A stretch of DNA of 64,000 nt. Origin: Agrobacterium tumefaciens. GTDB taxonomy: Bacteria > Pseudomonadota > Alphaproteobacteria > Rhizobiales > Rhizobiaceae. Location of the stretch: contig NZ_CP072308.1 in assembly GCF_017726655.1 (NCBI RefSeq), positions 2,114,501 through 2,178,500 of the forward strand. Direction: 5' to 3'. The notes beneath the pieces were generated by a model, which did no database searches, was not told where the DNA came from, and saw only the letters and a list, made by a program, of their open reading frames with translations. A program made the translations under genes and the position numbers. Below, in pieces: positions 9,059-17,674 of this stretch (position 1 is the first letter of the stretch; each line of letters starts with the position of its first letter).

Positions 9059-9751
9059 TCAGTTTTCGACCCAGCGCCTCTTCGAGCCTTCAAGATGGAT
9101 ATGCATGGCCGCCTGCGCGAGCAGCGGGTCCTTGAGTTCCAGTGCTGCCAGAATGGCTTCATGTTCCTGAAGGGCCTGCGTCCAAGTATCCCGGTCTTCA
9201 AACTTCACCCGGAACTGGGCCGAAATCGGGCTGTGGCGCTCATCGAAGAGGCTCGCCACCATCCGCGCCAGAACGCTGTTGCCGGATTGTTCGGCGATGG
9301 TGACGTGAAACGACCGGTCCTGATCCAGCGGTTTGCGACCGGCCTCTATTTCTTTCTGCATCGTATTGAGTATCTGGCGAAGGGTGGCAATTGTCTCATC
9401 GGTCATGCGGCTGGCGGCCAACACGATCGTCGCACCTTCCAGCGCAGCGCGTGCCTGCATCAGTTCGGAAGGGCTGTCGCCGAGCGATTTCGTGTGATGG
9501 GCCGTCTGGAGGGCTTCCGCCGAGACATAGACGCCCGAGCCCATGCGGATTTCAACGGTGTTGTCGATTTCGAGTGCAATCAACGCCTCCCGCAGGGAAG
9601 GCCGCGAGACGCCGAGCTTCTGGGCCAGCTCCCTTTCCGCGGGAAGGCGCGTGCCGGGTACGAATTCACCGCCGTCGATGAGCTCCCGTATCTGGTCCGC
9701 AATCTGTTGATAAAGCCTGCGCGGCTCCGCTATTTTGGCCTGACCACTCAT
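9059..9751 (-). CDS. FadR-subfamily GntR transcriptional regulator
   Basis: 230 aa. The N-terminal winged helix (about residues 12-75) has the GntR signature FVPGTRLPAERELAQKLGVS, then RPSLREALIALE and GSGVYV. The C-terminal all-helical FCD ligand domain (about residues 90-220) shows RAALEGATIVLAA, FHVTIAEQSGN and HEAILAAL, with the Asp/His metal ligands expected in FCD proteins. It is transcribed divergently from the sugar ABC transporter operon and precedes uxaA, so it most likely represses both arms and responds to a sugar acid. An inverted repeat in the divergent gap is a candidate operator. Confidence 0.9.
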   Translation of the reverse strand: MSGQAKIAEPRRLYQQIADQIRELIDGGEFVPGTRLPAERELAQKLGVSRPSLREALIALEIDNTVEIRMGSGVYVSAEALQTAHHTKSLGDSPSELMQARAALEGATIVLAASRMTDETIATLRQILNTMQKEIEAGRKPLDQDRSFHVTIAEQSGNSVLARMVASLFDERHSPISAQFRVKFEDRDTWTQALQEHEAILAALELKDPLLAQAAMHIHLEGSKRRWVEN

Positions 9752-9829
9752 CTGCTTCTCGAAGCGTCCCGTCTGTAGTTCATATTTGGCCTTACCGTAA
9801 CGCCAAGCGCCTCGATACGCAAGGAATTA

Positions 9830-9849
9830 CATAAATACTTGAATTTATG
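9830..9849. promoter_or_regulatory. Inverted repeat, candidate operator of the GntR regulator
   Basis: CATAAAT - ACTTGA - ATTTATG is a perfect 7-bp inverted repeat with a 6-bp spacer in the 253-bp divergent gap, 79 bp upstream of the regulator start and 75 bp upstream of the candidate -35 box for the transporter operon. It is AT-rich in a GC-rich context. Assignment to this regulator is inferred from position. Confidence 0.4.
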
Positions 9850-9923
9850 GGGTAAATATACGAACTTAGTGACTTGGTTGGGAGGATGCAAAACGGTGCT
9901 AGATCAAATCCGGAGAAATTGGC

Positions 9924-9952
9924 TTGACCATCGTAAAAAACCGGCCTAACCA
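9924..9952 (+). promoter_or_regulatory. Candidate sigma-70 promoter of the sugar transport/catabolism operon
   Basis: TTGACC (9924-9929), a 17-bp spacer and TAACCA (9947-9952). The expected start point near 9959 coincides with the first bases of a leader hairpin. The -10 match is modest. Confidence 0.4.
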
Positions 9953-9956
9953 TTTG

Positions 9957-9991
9957 CCCTGTTCATGACCCCGGTGGAGCGGGGAACAGGG
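9957..9991 (+). other. 5' leader stem-loop before the ABC transporter genes
   Basis: CCCTGTT (9957-9963) pairs with AACAGGG (9985-9991), and CCCC (9969-9972) pairs with GGGG (9981-9984), leaving an asymmetric 5-nt bulge and an 8-nt loop. The ribosome site GGAGG (9993-9997) begins two bases after the stem, 7 nt before the ATG at 10005. It could protect the 5' end or affect ribosome access. Confidence 0.4.
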
Positions 9992-10004
9992 TGGAGGTTT
10001 CCAG

Positions 10005-11570
10005 ATGTCGCAGGGCGCATCGACAATTCGTGGCGACTATTCGCCAGAGGAGATGGCGCGCGTGGAGCGTTCGAGCCTCCTGCGTCTTGAAAATATCAGC
10101 AAGGAATTCCCCGGCGTCAAAGCACTGTCCAATGTGCATTTCGACCTGCGCAGTGGCGAAGTGCATGCCGTATGTGGTGAGAATGGAGCCGGGAAATCGA
10201 CGCTGATGAAGATCATCAGCGGGGTTTATCAGCCAAGTGACGGGACGATTCTGCACAAGGGCGTGAAGGTGCAATACGCATCTCCGCTGGAATCCGAAGC
10301 CGCCGGCATCGCCATTATCCATCAGGAACTCAACCTCGTTCCGCATCTCTCCGTTGCTGAAAATATCTACCTTGCGCGTGAACCACGTCGCGGTTTTCTC
10401 GTCGACCGCAAGAAGCTTCGGCTGGATGCCAAACGCTGCCTCGACCGGCTGGGTGTCGATATTAACCCAGACCAGATCGTCCGCGGTCTGTCTGTCGCTC
10501 AGTGTCAGATGGTGGAAATCGCCAAGGCGCTCTCTCTCGATGCCGAAGTGCTCATCATGGATGAGCCCACCTCTTCGCTGACCGAGCAGGAAACCCGACT
10601 TCTGTTCAAGGTCATCCGTGATCTCAAGGCTTCCGGGGTCGGCATCGTCTATATTTCCCATCGCCTCGATGAAATGGCCGAGATCGTCGATCGCGTGACG
10701 GTGCTGCGCGACGGACGTTATATCTCGACCGACGATTTTGCCTCGATCACCGTTGATGACATCGTCACGCGCATGGTCGGGCGTTCGCTGGAAGATAAAT
10801 TCCCAGAACGTACCTCGCGCCCGACAGACGATATTCTCTTCTCGGTCGAAGGGTTAACGCGCAATGGCGTGTTCAGTGACGTCGGTTTCTCCCTGCGGCG
10901 CGGCGAAATCCTCGGTTTCGCCGGCCTTATGGGTGCGGGTCGAACGGAAGTTGCTCGCGCCATTTTCGGTGCCGATCCCCTGGATGCCGGCAAGATCGTT
11001 TTTAATGGGCGCGAGCTGTCGATCAATTCACCGCAGGATGCGATCGAAGAGGGCATTGCCTATCTCTCGGAAGACCGCAAAAGCGACGGCCTCGCCATCA
11101 AGATGTCGGTGGCGGCCAATACGACGCTTGCCAATCTCGGCCAACTTTCAAACCGTTTTGGGCTGATCGACTTCAAGAAGCACGATGAGGTCACCAAGCG
11201 CTACGTCGACCTTCTGAATATCCGCACCCCCTCGATCGAGCAGACGGTGCGGCTGCTTTCGGGCGGCAACCAGCAGAAAATCATCATCGGCAAATGGCTC
11301 TTCCGCCAGTCCCGCATCCTGTTCTTCGACGAGCCGACGCGCGGCATCGATGTCGGCGCGAAGTTTGCGATCTACAAGATCATGGACGAACTGGCCGCCC
11401 AGGGCATCGGCGTCATTCTCATCAGCTCGGAGCTGCCAGAAATTCTGGGACTGACAGATCGTATCGCGGTGTTCCATCAGGGCCGTATCACCGGCGTGCT
11501 CGAAACCGCCAAAACCAATCAAGAAGAAATCATGCGGTATGCGTCCGGTTACGGCCGGGCCGCGCAGTGA
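10005..11570 (+). CDS. Sugar ABC transporter, duplicated ATPase subunit (RbsA/MglA type)
   Basis: 521 aa with two fused ABC domains, as in the CUT2 carbohydrate importers. Domain 1 has Walker A GENGAGKST (about residues 58-66), a degenerate signature LSVAQCQMVEIAKAL and Walker B VLIMDEPTSSLT. Domain 2 has the usual degenerate Walker A (GLMGAGRTE), an intact signature LSGGNQQKIIIGKWLF and Walker B ILFFDEPTRGIDVG. It energises uptake through the permease encoded 8 bp downstream. A strong GGAGG precedes the ATG. Context with L-fucose-type enzymes suggests L-fucose and/or L-galactose as cargo; the sequence alone does not prove this. Confidence 0.93.
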   Translation: MSQGASTIRGDYSPEEMARVERSSLLRLENISKEFPGVKALSNVHFDLRSGEVHAVCGENGAGKSTLMKIISGVYQPSDGTILHKGVKVQYASPLESEAAGIAIIHQELNLVPHLSVAENIYLAREPRRGFLVDRKKLRLDAKRCLDRLGVDINPDQIVRGLSVAQCQMVEIAKALSLDAEVLIMDEPTSSLTEQETRLLFKVIRDLKASGVGIVYISHRLDEMAEIVDRVTVLRDGRYISTDDFASITVDDIVTRMVGRSLEDKFPERTSRPTDDILFSVEGLTRNGVFSDVGFSLRRGEILGFAGLMGAGRTEVARAIFGADPLDAGKIVFNGRELSINSPQDAIEEGIAYLSEDRKSDGLAIKMSVAANTTLANLGQLSNRFGLIDFKKHDEVTKRYVDLLNIRTPSIEQTVRLLSGGNQQKIIIGKWLFRQSRILFFDEPTRGIDVGAKFAIYKIMDELAAQGIGVILISSELPEILGLTDRIAVFHQGRITGVLETAKTNQEEIMRYASGYGRAAQ

Positions 11571-11578
11571 GGAACGAC

Positions 11579-12601
11579 ATGGCCAATATTGCAGAACCCA
11601 AGAAGGGCTTCGCCGTCAGCGATCGCCAGAAGGACATCATCCAGAAATTTGCCGCGCTCGGCAGCCTGTTTGCGCTGGTTGCGGTCTTCTCCGCGACCAG
11701 CAACGCCTTCTTCACCGTCAACAACGGTATGACGATTGCGCTGCAGGTGACTTCCATTGCGCTGCTCGGCATCGGGGCCACCTGTGTCATCATCACCGGC
11801 GGCATCGATCTTTCCGTTGGTTCGGTGCTCGCGCTTGCCGGCGTCGTTGCCGCCCTTGCGGTGAAGGAACTCGGCATGCCGGTGCCCATCGGCATGTTGC
11901 TCGGCATTCTGACGGGGTCGCTTTGTGGTCTCATCAACGGTCTTCTGGTCACGCGCTTCAAGCTGCCGCCCTTCATCGCAACGCTCGGCATGATGCTGAT
12001 TGCGCGTGGTGTGGCGTTGCAGATTACCGGTGCGCGCGCCGTATCCGGCCTTGGCGAATCCTTCGGTGAACTCGGCAACGGCGCCCTGTTCCGAATCGTC
12101 ACTATCGGTGATGACGGCTTTCCGAATGTCGTATTTCCCGGCATCCCCTATCCGGTCATCCTGATGGTGGTGATTGCGCTTGCAGTGTCCTTCATGCTCA
12201 ACCGCTCCATCCTCGGTCGCCATATCTATGCCGTGGGCTCCAATGCGGACGCGGCGCGCCTGTCCGGCGTCAATGTCGCCCGTGTTACCAACTTTACCTA
12301 CATTCTGTCGGGCACGCTTGCCGGTCTGACGGGCTGCGTGCTGATGTCGCGCCTCGTCACCGCACAGCCGAACGAAGGTGTGATGTATGAGCTGGACGCC
12401 ATTGCCAGCGCGGTCATCGGCGGCACATCGCTGATCGGCGGCGTCGGCACGATTTCCGGTACCGCCATCGGCGCCTTCGTCATCGGCATCCTGCGTAACG
12501 GTCTCAATATGAACGGCGTTTCCGCCTTCACGCAACAGATCATCATCGGCCTCGTCATTCTGGTCACCGTCTGGATCGACCAGCTGCGCAACCGCCGCTG
12601 A
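11579..12601 (+). CDS. Sugar ABC transporter permease (RbsC type)
   Basis: 340 aa from the ATG at 11579, which follows GAGGAACGAC. The reading frame is open far upstream, but that part overlaps the ATPase gene and is not family-like. Multiple hydrophobic segments span the protein, with the RbsC-family segments GATCVIITGGIDLSVGSVLALAGVV and GRHIYAVGSNADAARLSGVNV. These belong to the inner-membrane channel of CUT2 importers. A single permease gene with one fused ATPase implies a homodimeric pore. Confidence 0.93.
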   Translation: MANIAEPKKGFAVSDRQKDIIQKFAALGSLFALVAVFSATSNAFFTVNNGMTIALQVTSIALLGIGATCVIITGGIDLSVGSVLALAGVVAALAVKELGMPVPIGMLLGILTGSLCGLINGLLVTRFKLPPFIATLGMMLIARGVALQITGARAVSGLGESFGELGNGALFRIVTIGDDGFPNVVFPGIPYPVILMVVIALAVSFMLNRSILGRHIYAVGSNADAARLSGVNVARVTNFTYILSGTLAGLTGCVLMSRLVTAQPNEGVMYELDAIASAVIGGTSLIGGVGTISGTAIGAFVIGILRNGLNMNGVSAFTQQIIIGLVILVTVWIDQLRNRR

Positions 12602-12676
12602 TCAAAAGGGCTGCGGACCCTTTCCGCAAACAAGATCGGCAGGGGAGGCCCGGATGCCGACATCACGGAGGAAGAA

Positions 12677-13618
12677 ATGAAGAAAATTACGACTGCCCTT
12701 CTGACATCCGCAATCGCGCTGTGGAGCGTTTCCACCGTGCAGGCCGGTGAAATCGCCGTCATCGTCAAGACCGTCAACTCCACCTTCTGGCAGAACGTCC
12801 AGAAGGGTGCTGACGCGGCGATGAAGAATTCCTCCGGCAACACCATGACCTTCCAGGGCCCGGCCGCCGAATCGGCGATTGCCGACCAGGTCAACATGGT
12901 CGAAAACGCCATCAACCGTAAGGTTGCGGGCATCGTTCTGGCGCCTTCCGATCCTGATGCGCTGGTGCCTGCCGTCAAGAAGGCCTGGGAAGCCCGTATC
13001 CCGGTGGTTCTGATCGACTCGCAGCTCGCCAAGGGCTCCGAGCAATATTATCAGTCGTTCCTGGCGACCGATAACAAGAAAGCTGGCGAACTGGCCGCGC
13101 AGGCGCTGATCGACAAGGTCGGCACGGAAGGCAAGATTGCCGTCATGTCCTATGTCGCCGGTGCCGGTTCCGAAATCGGCCGCGTTGGCGGTTTCACCGA
13201 TTACATCCAGATGCATTCGAAGCTTCAGATCGTTGGGCCGTTCTATTCGCAGTCGCAGATGGCGACGGCGCTGAACCAAACCACCGACGTTCTGGCCGCC
13301 AATTCCGACCTGAAGGGCATCTTCGGCGCCAATGAGCCCACCGCCATCGGTGTTGGCCGTGCGCTTGCCCAGTCCGGCAAGGCCGGTAAGGTCGTTGCGA
13401 TCGGCTTTGACGGTAACCAGGACCTCCAGAACTTCGTCAAGGACGGCACGCTGGCCGGCATCGTCGTCCAGGGTTCCTACCAGATGGGCGAAAAGGGCGT
13501 GGAAACCGTGACCAAGCTCATCAACAAGGAAAAGGTCGAGAAGTTCGTCGACACCGGCGTCGTTGTTGTCACCAAGGAGAACATCGAAAAGCCGGAAGCC
13601 AAGAACGTTCTCTACTGA
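12677..13618 (+). CDS. Sugar ABC transporter periplasmic binding protein (RbsB family)
   Basis: 313 aa. A Sec signal peptide (MKKITTALLTSAIALWSVSTVQA, cleavage near residue 23) leads into a type I periplasmic binding fold. Visible segments include IAVIVKTVNSTFWQNVQKGA, GIVLAPSDPDALVPAVKKA and GIFGANEPTAIGVGRAL. A very strong ribosome site (GGAGGAAGAA) precedes the ATG, as expected for the abundant binding subunit. The gene follows the permease by 75 bp and is followed by a GC-rich terminator-like hairpin. The ligand is inferred from the neighbouring enzymes to be L-fucose or a relative. Confidence 0.93.
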   Translation: MKKITTALLTSAIALWSVSTVQAGEIAVIVKTVNSTFWQNVQKGADAAMKNSSGNTMTFQGPAAESAIADQVNMVENAINRKVAGIVLAPSDPDALVPAVKKAWEARIPVVLIDSQLAKGSEQYYQSFLATDNKKAGELAAQALIDKVGTEGKIAVMSYVAGAGSEIGRVGGFTDYIQMHSKLQIVGPFYSQSQMATALNQTTDVLAANSDLKGIFGANEPTAIGVGRALAQSGKAGKVVAIGFDGNQDLQNFVKDGTLAGIVVQGSYQMGEKGVETVTKLINKEKVEKFVDTGVVVVTKENIEKPEAKNVLY

Positions 13619-13627
13619 TTGCGTGAT

Positions 13628-13653
13628 GACGCGCCGCTTTGCGGCGGCGCGTC
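13628..13653 (+). terminator. Terminator-like hairpin after the binding-protein gene
   Basis: A perfect 10-bp GC-rich stem GACGCGCCGC / GCGGCGCGTC with a 6-nt loop is followed by only TTT. It sits between the binding-protein gene and the catabolic genes and could cause partial termination, or stabilise the binding-protein message. Confidence 0.6.
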
Positions 13654-13679
13654 TTTCCAAAAACTGGAAAGTCCCTGCG

Positions 13680-14693
13680 ATGAAAGTCTCCGATACACGT
13701 AAATTGCCGCGCCGCGCTGTTGACGTCACCGTCATGGGCCTCGGTTGCGCCCAGATGGGCAATCTCTACCGCGTCACCCCCTATGAAGAGTCCAAAGGCG
13801 CTTTCGATAAGGCGTGGGAGAGCGGCATGCGTTATTTCGATACCGCGCCGTTTTACGGTTATACTCGGTCGGAGCGTCGCCTGGGCACGATGGTAACCGA
13901 GCATGATCGCGGCGACTATACGCTCAGCACCAAGGTCGGCCGTGTTATGGTGCCGGATGAGACCGTGGGTCCGGAGGAGGATGCCTATATTGCGCCCCTG
14001 CCGTTCCGCCCGGTCTATGATTATTCCTATGACGGTATTCTGCGCTCCTTCGAGGCTAGCCAGCAGCGGCTGGGTATCCTGAAGCCGGATATTCTTTATG
14101 TGCACGATATCGGTTCTCACACCCATGGCGAAAAGCATCGGCACTACTGGGAGCAGCTGACCAGCGGTGGCGGTTTCCGTGCACTTGGTAAGTTGCGCGA
14201 GGAAGGGTCGACCGGGGCTGTCGGCCTCGGCGTCAACGAATGGGAAATCATCAATGACGCCATGGATGTCTTCGATATCGATGTCGCCATGCTGGCGGGC
14301 CGTTATACGCTGCTCGAACAGCAAAGCCTTGCTTTCATGAACCGCTGCGCTGAAAGCGGCGTCGCCATCGTTGTCGCCGGCGCTTTCAATTCCGGCATTC
14401 TCGCTGGCAACCGCAAATTCAATTATGCCGATGCGCCTGCCGATATCCTCAAGCGCGTGGACGCGCTGCACAACGTCTGCGAGGAACTCGGTGTCTCGCT
14501 TCAGGCCGCCGCGCTTCAGTTTCCGCTCGCCCATCCGGCGTCGGTCACGGTTGTTTCAGGCGCGCGCAATGCGCAGCAGCTCGCTTCCAATATCGAATGG
14601 TTCGAGCGGTCTATCCCGGATGAATTCTGGTCCGAGTTGAACAAGCGCGGCCTAATTGCCGACGGTGCGCCCGTGCCCGGCGGAAAGGCCTGA
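13680..14693 (+). CDS. Aldo/keto reductase, probable L-fucose (D-threo-aldose) 1-dehydrogenase
   Basis: 337 aa, a TIM-barrel NAD(P) oxidoreductase. The catalytic tetrad of the family is visible: D54 (FDTAPFYG), Y59, K85 (LSTKVGRV) and H142 (ILYVHDIGS). The closest functional type I recognise is the L-fucose/D-threo-aldose dehydrogenase group, which oxidises the sugar to its lactone. The next gene 4 bp downstream is a lactonase of the L-fuconolactonase type, supporting that role. Enzymes of this type usually also accept L-galactose. The start ATG is used because the longer open frame runs into the binding-protein gene. Confidence 0.85.
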   Translation: MKVSDTRKLPRRAVDVTVMGLGCAQMGNLYRVTPYEESKGAFDKAWESGMRYFDTAPFYGYTRSERRLGTMVTEHDRGDYTLSTKVGRVMVPDETVGPEEDAYIAPLPFRPVYDYSYDGILRSFEASQQRLGILKPDILYVHDIGSHTHGEKHRHYWEQLTSGGGFRALGKLREEGSTGAVGLGVNEWEIINDAMDVFDIDVAMLAGRYTLLEQQSLAFMNRCAESGVAIVVAGAFNSGILAGNRKFNYADAPADILKRVDALHNVCEELGVSLQAAALQFPLAHPASVTVVSGARNAQQLASNIEWFERSIPDEFWSELNKRGLIADGAPVPGGKA

Positions 14694-14697
14694 GGCA

Positions 14698-15519
14698 ATG
14701 CTCATCGACGCCCACCAGCATTTCTGGCTGATGAAGGATCGCGCCGGGCAATGGCCGCCGCCATCGCTCGCCGCTATCTACCGGGATTTTCTTCCGCCCG
14801 ATCTGTCGCCATTGCTTGATGCCGCCGGGGTTTCCGGCACGGTGCTGGTGCAGACGATGGAGACTGCGGCCGACACGGATTTCATGCTGACGCTGGCGGA
14901 AAAGACCGATTTCATCAAGGGCGTGGTCGGCTGGGTGGATATGAAGTCTGCCGGAGTGACCGCGGAGATCGCTCGCCGGGCGAAACATCCTGCCTTCAAG
15001 GGCGTGCGCCCCATGCTGCAGGGTATGGAAGACGTCGCTTGGATAGACGATCCCGCGTTGGATGCTGCCGTTGAAGCGCTTGTGAAGCACGGTCTGGTGT
15101 TTGACGCGCTGGTCCTGCCGCCCAATCTGCCGCATCTCCTCTCCTTCGCGCGCCGGCATCCCGAGTTGCCAATCGTGATCGATCATGGCGCGAAGCCTCT
15201 GATTGCCACTGGTCACTATAGTGACTGGCGGCGCGATATGGCGGCTCTCTCTGCCCTTCCCAATGTCCATTGCAAACTATCTGGCCTGCTAACCGAGCGT
15301 GGTGAGCAGCGTCCGGAAGCGGTGCGGCCCTATGCCGAGACCATCATGGACCTATTCGGGGGCGATCGGGCGATCTTCGGCAGTGACTGGCCCGTGCTGC
15401 GCCTTGCGGGTGACTATCAGGGCTGGCTGGATTTCTGCCGCGACATCGTGCCGGCCAAGGACCATGCGGCAGTTTTCGGCGGCAACGCCATTCGTTTTTA
15501 CTCCCTTACTGACAGGTGA
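14698..15519 (+). CDS. Amidohydrolase-family lactonase, probable L-fuconolactonase
   Basis: 273 aa. The start MLIDAHQHFW (H6, H8) is the first metal-binding HxH motif of the amidohydrolase superfamily (COG3618). Later hallmarks are GVRPMLQGM, IVIDHGAKP, the NVHCKLSG strand and the GSDWPV motif with the catalytic Asp. COG3618 members include L-fucono-1,5-lactonase and other sugar-lactone hydrolases. It begins 4 bp after the dehydrogenase stop. The predicted reaction is L-fuconolactone (or L-galactonolactone) to the free aldonate. Confidence 0.85.
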   Translation: MLIDAHQHFWLMKDRAGQWPPPSLAAIYRDFLPPDLSPLLDAAGVSGTVLVQTMETAADTDFMLTLAEKTDFIKGVVGWVDMKSAGVTAEIARRAKHPAFKGVRPMLQGMEDVAWIDDPALDAAVEALVKHGLVFDALVLPPNLPHLLSFARRHPELPIVIDHGAKPLIATGHYSDWRRDMAALSALPNVHCKLSGLLTERGEQRPEAVRPYAETIMDLFGGDRAIFGSDWPVLRLAGDYQGWLDFCRDIVPAKDHAAVFGGNAIRFYSLTDR

Positions 15520-15522
15520 TGC

Positions 15523-16533
15523 ATGCTGGCGATTTTCTGTGACACTCCCGGTCAACTAACCGCCAAGGATCTGCCGAAACCCGTGCGCGGCGAAGGTGAA
15601 GTGCTGGTGCGTATTCGCCGGATCGGCGTTTGCGGTACGGATCTGCATATCTTCACCGGCAACCAGCCCTATCTCTCCTATCCACGTATCATGGGCCATG
15701 AACTTTCCGGCACGGTGGATGAGGCGCCTGAAGGCAGCCATCTTTCCGCCGGAGATGTGGTGACCATCATCCCCTATATGTCCTGCGGGAAATGTAATGC
15801 CTGCCTGAAAGGCAAAAGCAATTGCTGCCGCAATATCGGTGTGCTCGGCGTCCATCGCGATGGCGGCATGGTGGAATATCTGAGCGTACCGCAGCAATTC
15901 GTGCTGAAGGCAGAGGGGTTGAGCCTCGATCAGGCGGCCATGACGGAATTCCTGGCGATCGGCGCGCATGCGGTGCGGCGCGGTGCCGTCGAAAAAGGCC
16001 AGAAGGTCCTGATCGTCGGTGCCGGCCCGATCGGTATGGCGGTTGCTGTCTTCGCCGTTCTCGATGGTGCGGACGTGACGATGATCGACGGTCGCACCGA
16101 CCGGCTGGATTTCTGCAAGAAACATCTCGGTGTCGCTCATACGGTTGTCCTTGGCGAAGACGACAAGGATCGTCTGTCCGATATCACCGATGGCGATTTC
16201 TTCGATGCGGTCTTTGATGCGACCGGCAATCCGAAAGCCATGGAGCGTGGATTTTCTTTCGTCGGTCACGGTGGCTCGTATGTGCTGGTGTCCATCGTTG
16301 CAAGCGATATCAGCTTTAACGATCCGGAGTTTCACAAGCGTGAGACGACGTTGCTCGGCAGCCGCAACGCGACGCCTGATGATTTCGAGCGCGTGCTTCG
16401 CGCCTTGCGCGAAGGGAAAGTGCCTGACGCGCTGATCACCCATCGCATGACACTTGCCGATGTGCCGTCAAGGTTCGCCGGCCTGACCGATCCGAAAGCC
16501 GGCGTCATCAAGGGTATGGTGGAGGTCGCATGA
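15523..16533 (+). CDS. Zinc-dependent alcohol dehydrogenase, L-galactonate 5-dehydrogenase-like
   Basis: 336 aa, an MDR-family enzyme. Catalytic zinc ligands fit C37 and H59-E60 (VCGTDLHIF, GHELSG). The structural zinc site is complete (C88, C91, C94 and C102 in CGKCNACLKGKSNCC). A Rossmann motif VGAGPIGMAVAVF follows at about residues 166-178. In context two roles are possible: oxidation of L-galactonate to D-tagaturonate (LgoD-type), or oxidation of 2-keto-3-deoxy-L-fuconate. The adjacent reductase and distant uxaA favour the first. It overlaps the next gene by ATGA. Confidence 0.75.
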   Translation: MLAIFCDTPGQLTAKDLPKPVRGEGEVLVRIRRIGVCGTDLHIFTGNQPYLSYPRIMGHELSGTVDEAPEGSHLSAGDVVTIIPYMSCGKCNACLKGKSNCCRNIGVLGVHRDGGMVEYLSVPQQFVLKAEGLSLDQAAMTEFLAIGAHAVRRGAVEKGQKVLIVGAGPIGMAVAVFAVLDGADVTMIDGRTDRLDFCKKHLGVAHTVVLGEDDKDRLSDITDGDFFDAVFDATGNPKAMERGFSFVGHGGSYVLVSIVASDISFNDPEFHKRETTLLGSRNATPDDFERVLRALREGKVPDALITHRMTLADVPSRFAGLTDPKAGVIKGMVEVA

Positions 16534-17663
16534 CGTCCGATACGCCCATCCTGCAATTTGGCACCAGCCGCTTTCTCCTCGCCCATGCGGACCTGTTCGT
16601 TTCGCAGGCCCTGGACAAGGGAGAGGCGCTGGGGCGCATTACAATCGTTCAGACGACCGGCAATGCGGAGAGCCTGAAACGTGTGGCGGCGCTGAACAGC
16701 GGCGCACCTTATCCCGTGCGCATTCGCGGTATCAGCGACGGGCAGGAAGTGGACGAGGAAGTTCAAGGTAAGGCCGTTGCAGGGGCATTGACGGCTGCGA
16801 CCGACTGGGCGGAAGTCCGCCGCCTTGCCTGTGAAGCGCAGGTCATTCTGTCCAATACCGGCGACCGCGGTTATGAGCTGGATTCGGCCGACAATGCTGC
16901 GCTCGCTGACGATTTCACGATCGTGCCGAAAAGCTTTCCGGCCAAGCTCTGCATGCTGTTGCTGGAGCGTTTTCAGCGGAACCCTGAAGCGCCTTTATCG
17001 ATCTTTCCCTGCGAGCTGGTGCCGCGCAACGGCGAAAAGCTGAGCCAAGTCATTCGCCGGCTTGCATACGAATGGCAATTGCCGGCGGGTTTTGCCTTCT
17101 ATCTTAATGAGAAGTGCCGTTTCGCCAATAGTCTGGTGGACCGCATCGTGTCTGAACCCATCGATCCCGTCGGCGCAGTCGCGGAACCCTATGCACTCTG
17201 GGCGATCGAGAAACAGGAAGGTCTCGTTCTTCCCTGCGTCCACCCCGCCGTGGTGCTGACTGACGAGCTCGACCACTATGAAAAGCTCAAGCTGTTCCTG
17301 CTCAATCTCGGCCATTCCTATCTGGCGGAGCGCTGGGTGCAGGATGCACGCCCGAAGGACGAGACGGTGCGGCAGGCCATGGGCGATGAGGCTTTGGTGC
17401 CGGATCTGGAAGCACTCTGGCGGGACGAGGTTCTGCCGGTCTTTGCGGCAGGAGGCATGGGAGATGAGGCAAAGGCCTATATCGGTCAGTTGAGGGAGCG
17501 CTTGCGCAATCCCTTTCTCGCGCATCGCATCGCCGATATCGCCGGCAATCACGACGAAAAGAAGCGCCGCCGCTTCGCCCCGGTCATTGCCGCGGCAGAA
17601 CGGCTGGAATTGAACGTGCCGCAGGAAAAGCTGCGCGCGGCGCTTGCCACCATCAAGCAATAA
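16530..17663 (+). CDS. Mannitol dehydrogenase family protein, probable tagaturonate reductase (UxaB-like)
   Basis: 377 aa, within the polyol-specific long-chain dehydrogenase family though shorter than UxaB of E. coli (about 480). The N-terminal cofactor-binding strand reads ILQFGTSRFLLAHADLFV. Further landmarks are the NTGDRGYE motif, FPCELVPRNGEKL, NEKCRFANSLVDRIV and the substrate-domain segment KLFLLNLGHSYLAE. The likely reaction is NADH-dependent reduction of D-tagaturonate to D-altronate, the substrate of UxaA encoded at 7484. It overlaps the zinc dehydrogenase by 4 bp and precedes the mutarotase by 11 bp. Fructuronate or another uronate is an alternative. Confidence 0.75.
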   Translation: MTSDTPILQFGTSRFLLAHADLFVSQALDKGEALGRITIVQTTGNAESLKRVAALNSGAPYPVRIRGISDGQEVDEEVQGKAVAGALTAATDWAEVRRLACEAQVILSNTGDRGYELDSADNAALADDFTIVPKSFPAKLCMLLLERFQRNPEAPLSIFPCELVPRNGEKLSQVIRRLAYEWQLPAGFAFYLNEKCRFANSLVDRIVSEPIDPVGAVAEPYALWAIEKQEGLVLPCVHPAVVLTDELDHYEKLKLFLLNLGHSYLAERWVQDARPKDETVRQAMGDEALVPDLEALWRDEVLPVFAAGGMGDEAKAYIGQLRERLRNPFLAHRIADIAGNHDEKKRRRFAPVIAAAERLELNVPQEKLRAALATIKQ

Positions 17664-17674
17664 CGGGGTTTTTC

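Noticed and set aside
9303..9312. ACGTGAAACG, a parS half-site inside the GntR regulator gene
   Set aside because: Only the right half matches; the left half is unrelated.
12602..13762. 386-aa minus-strand open frame opposite the sugar-binding protein gene
   Set aside because: Antisense to a gene with a signal peptide and strong ribosome site; no plausible product.
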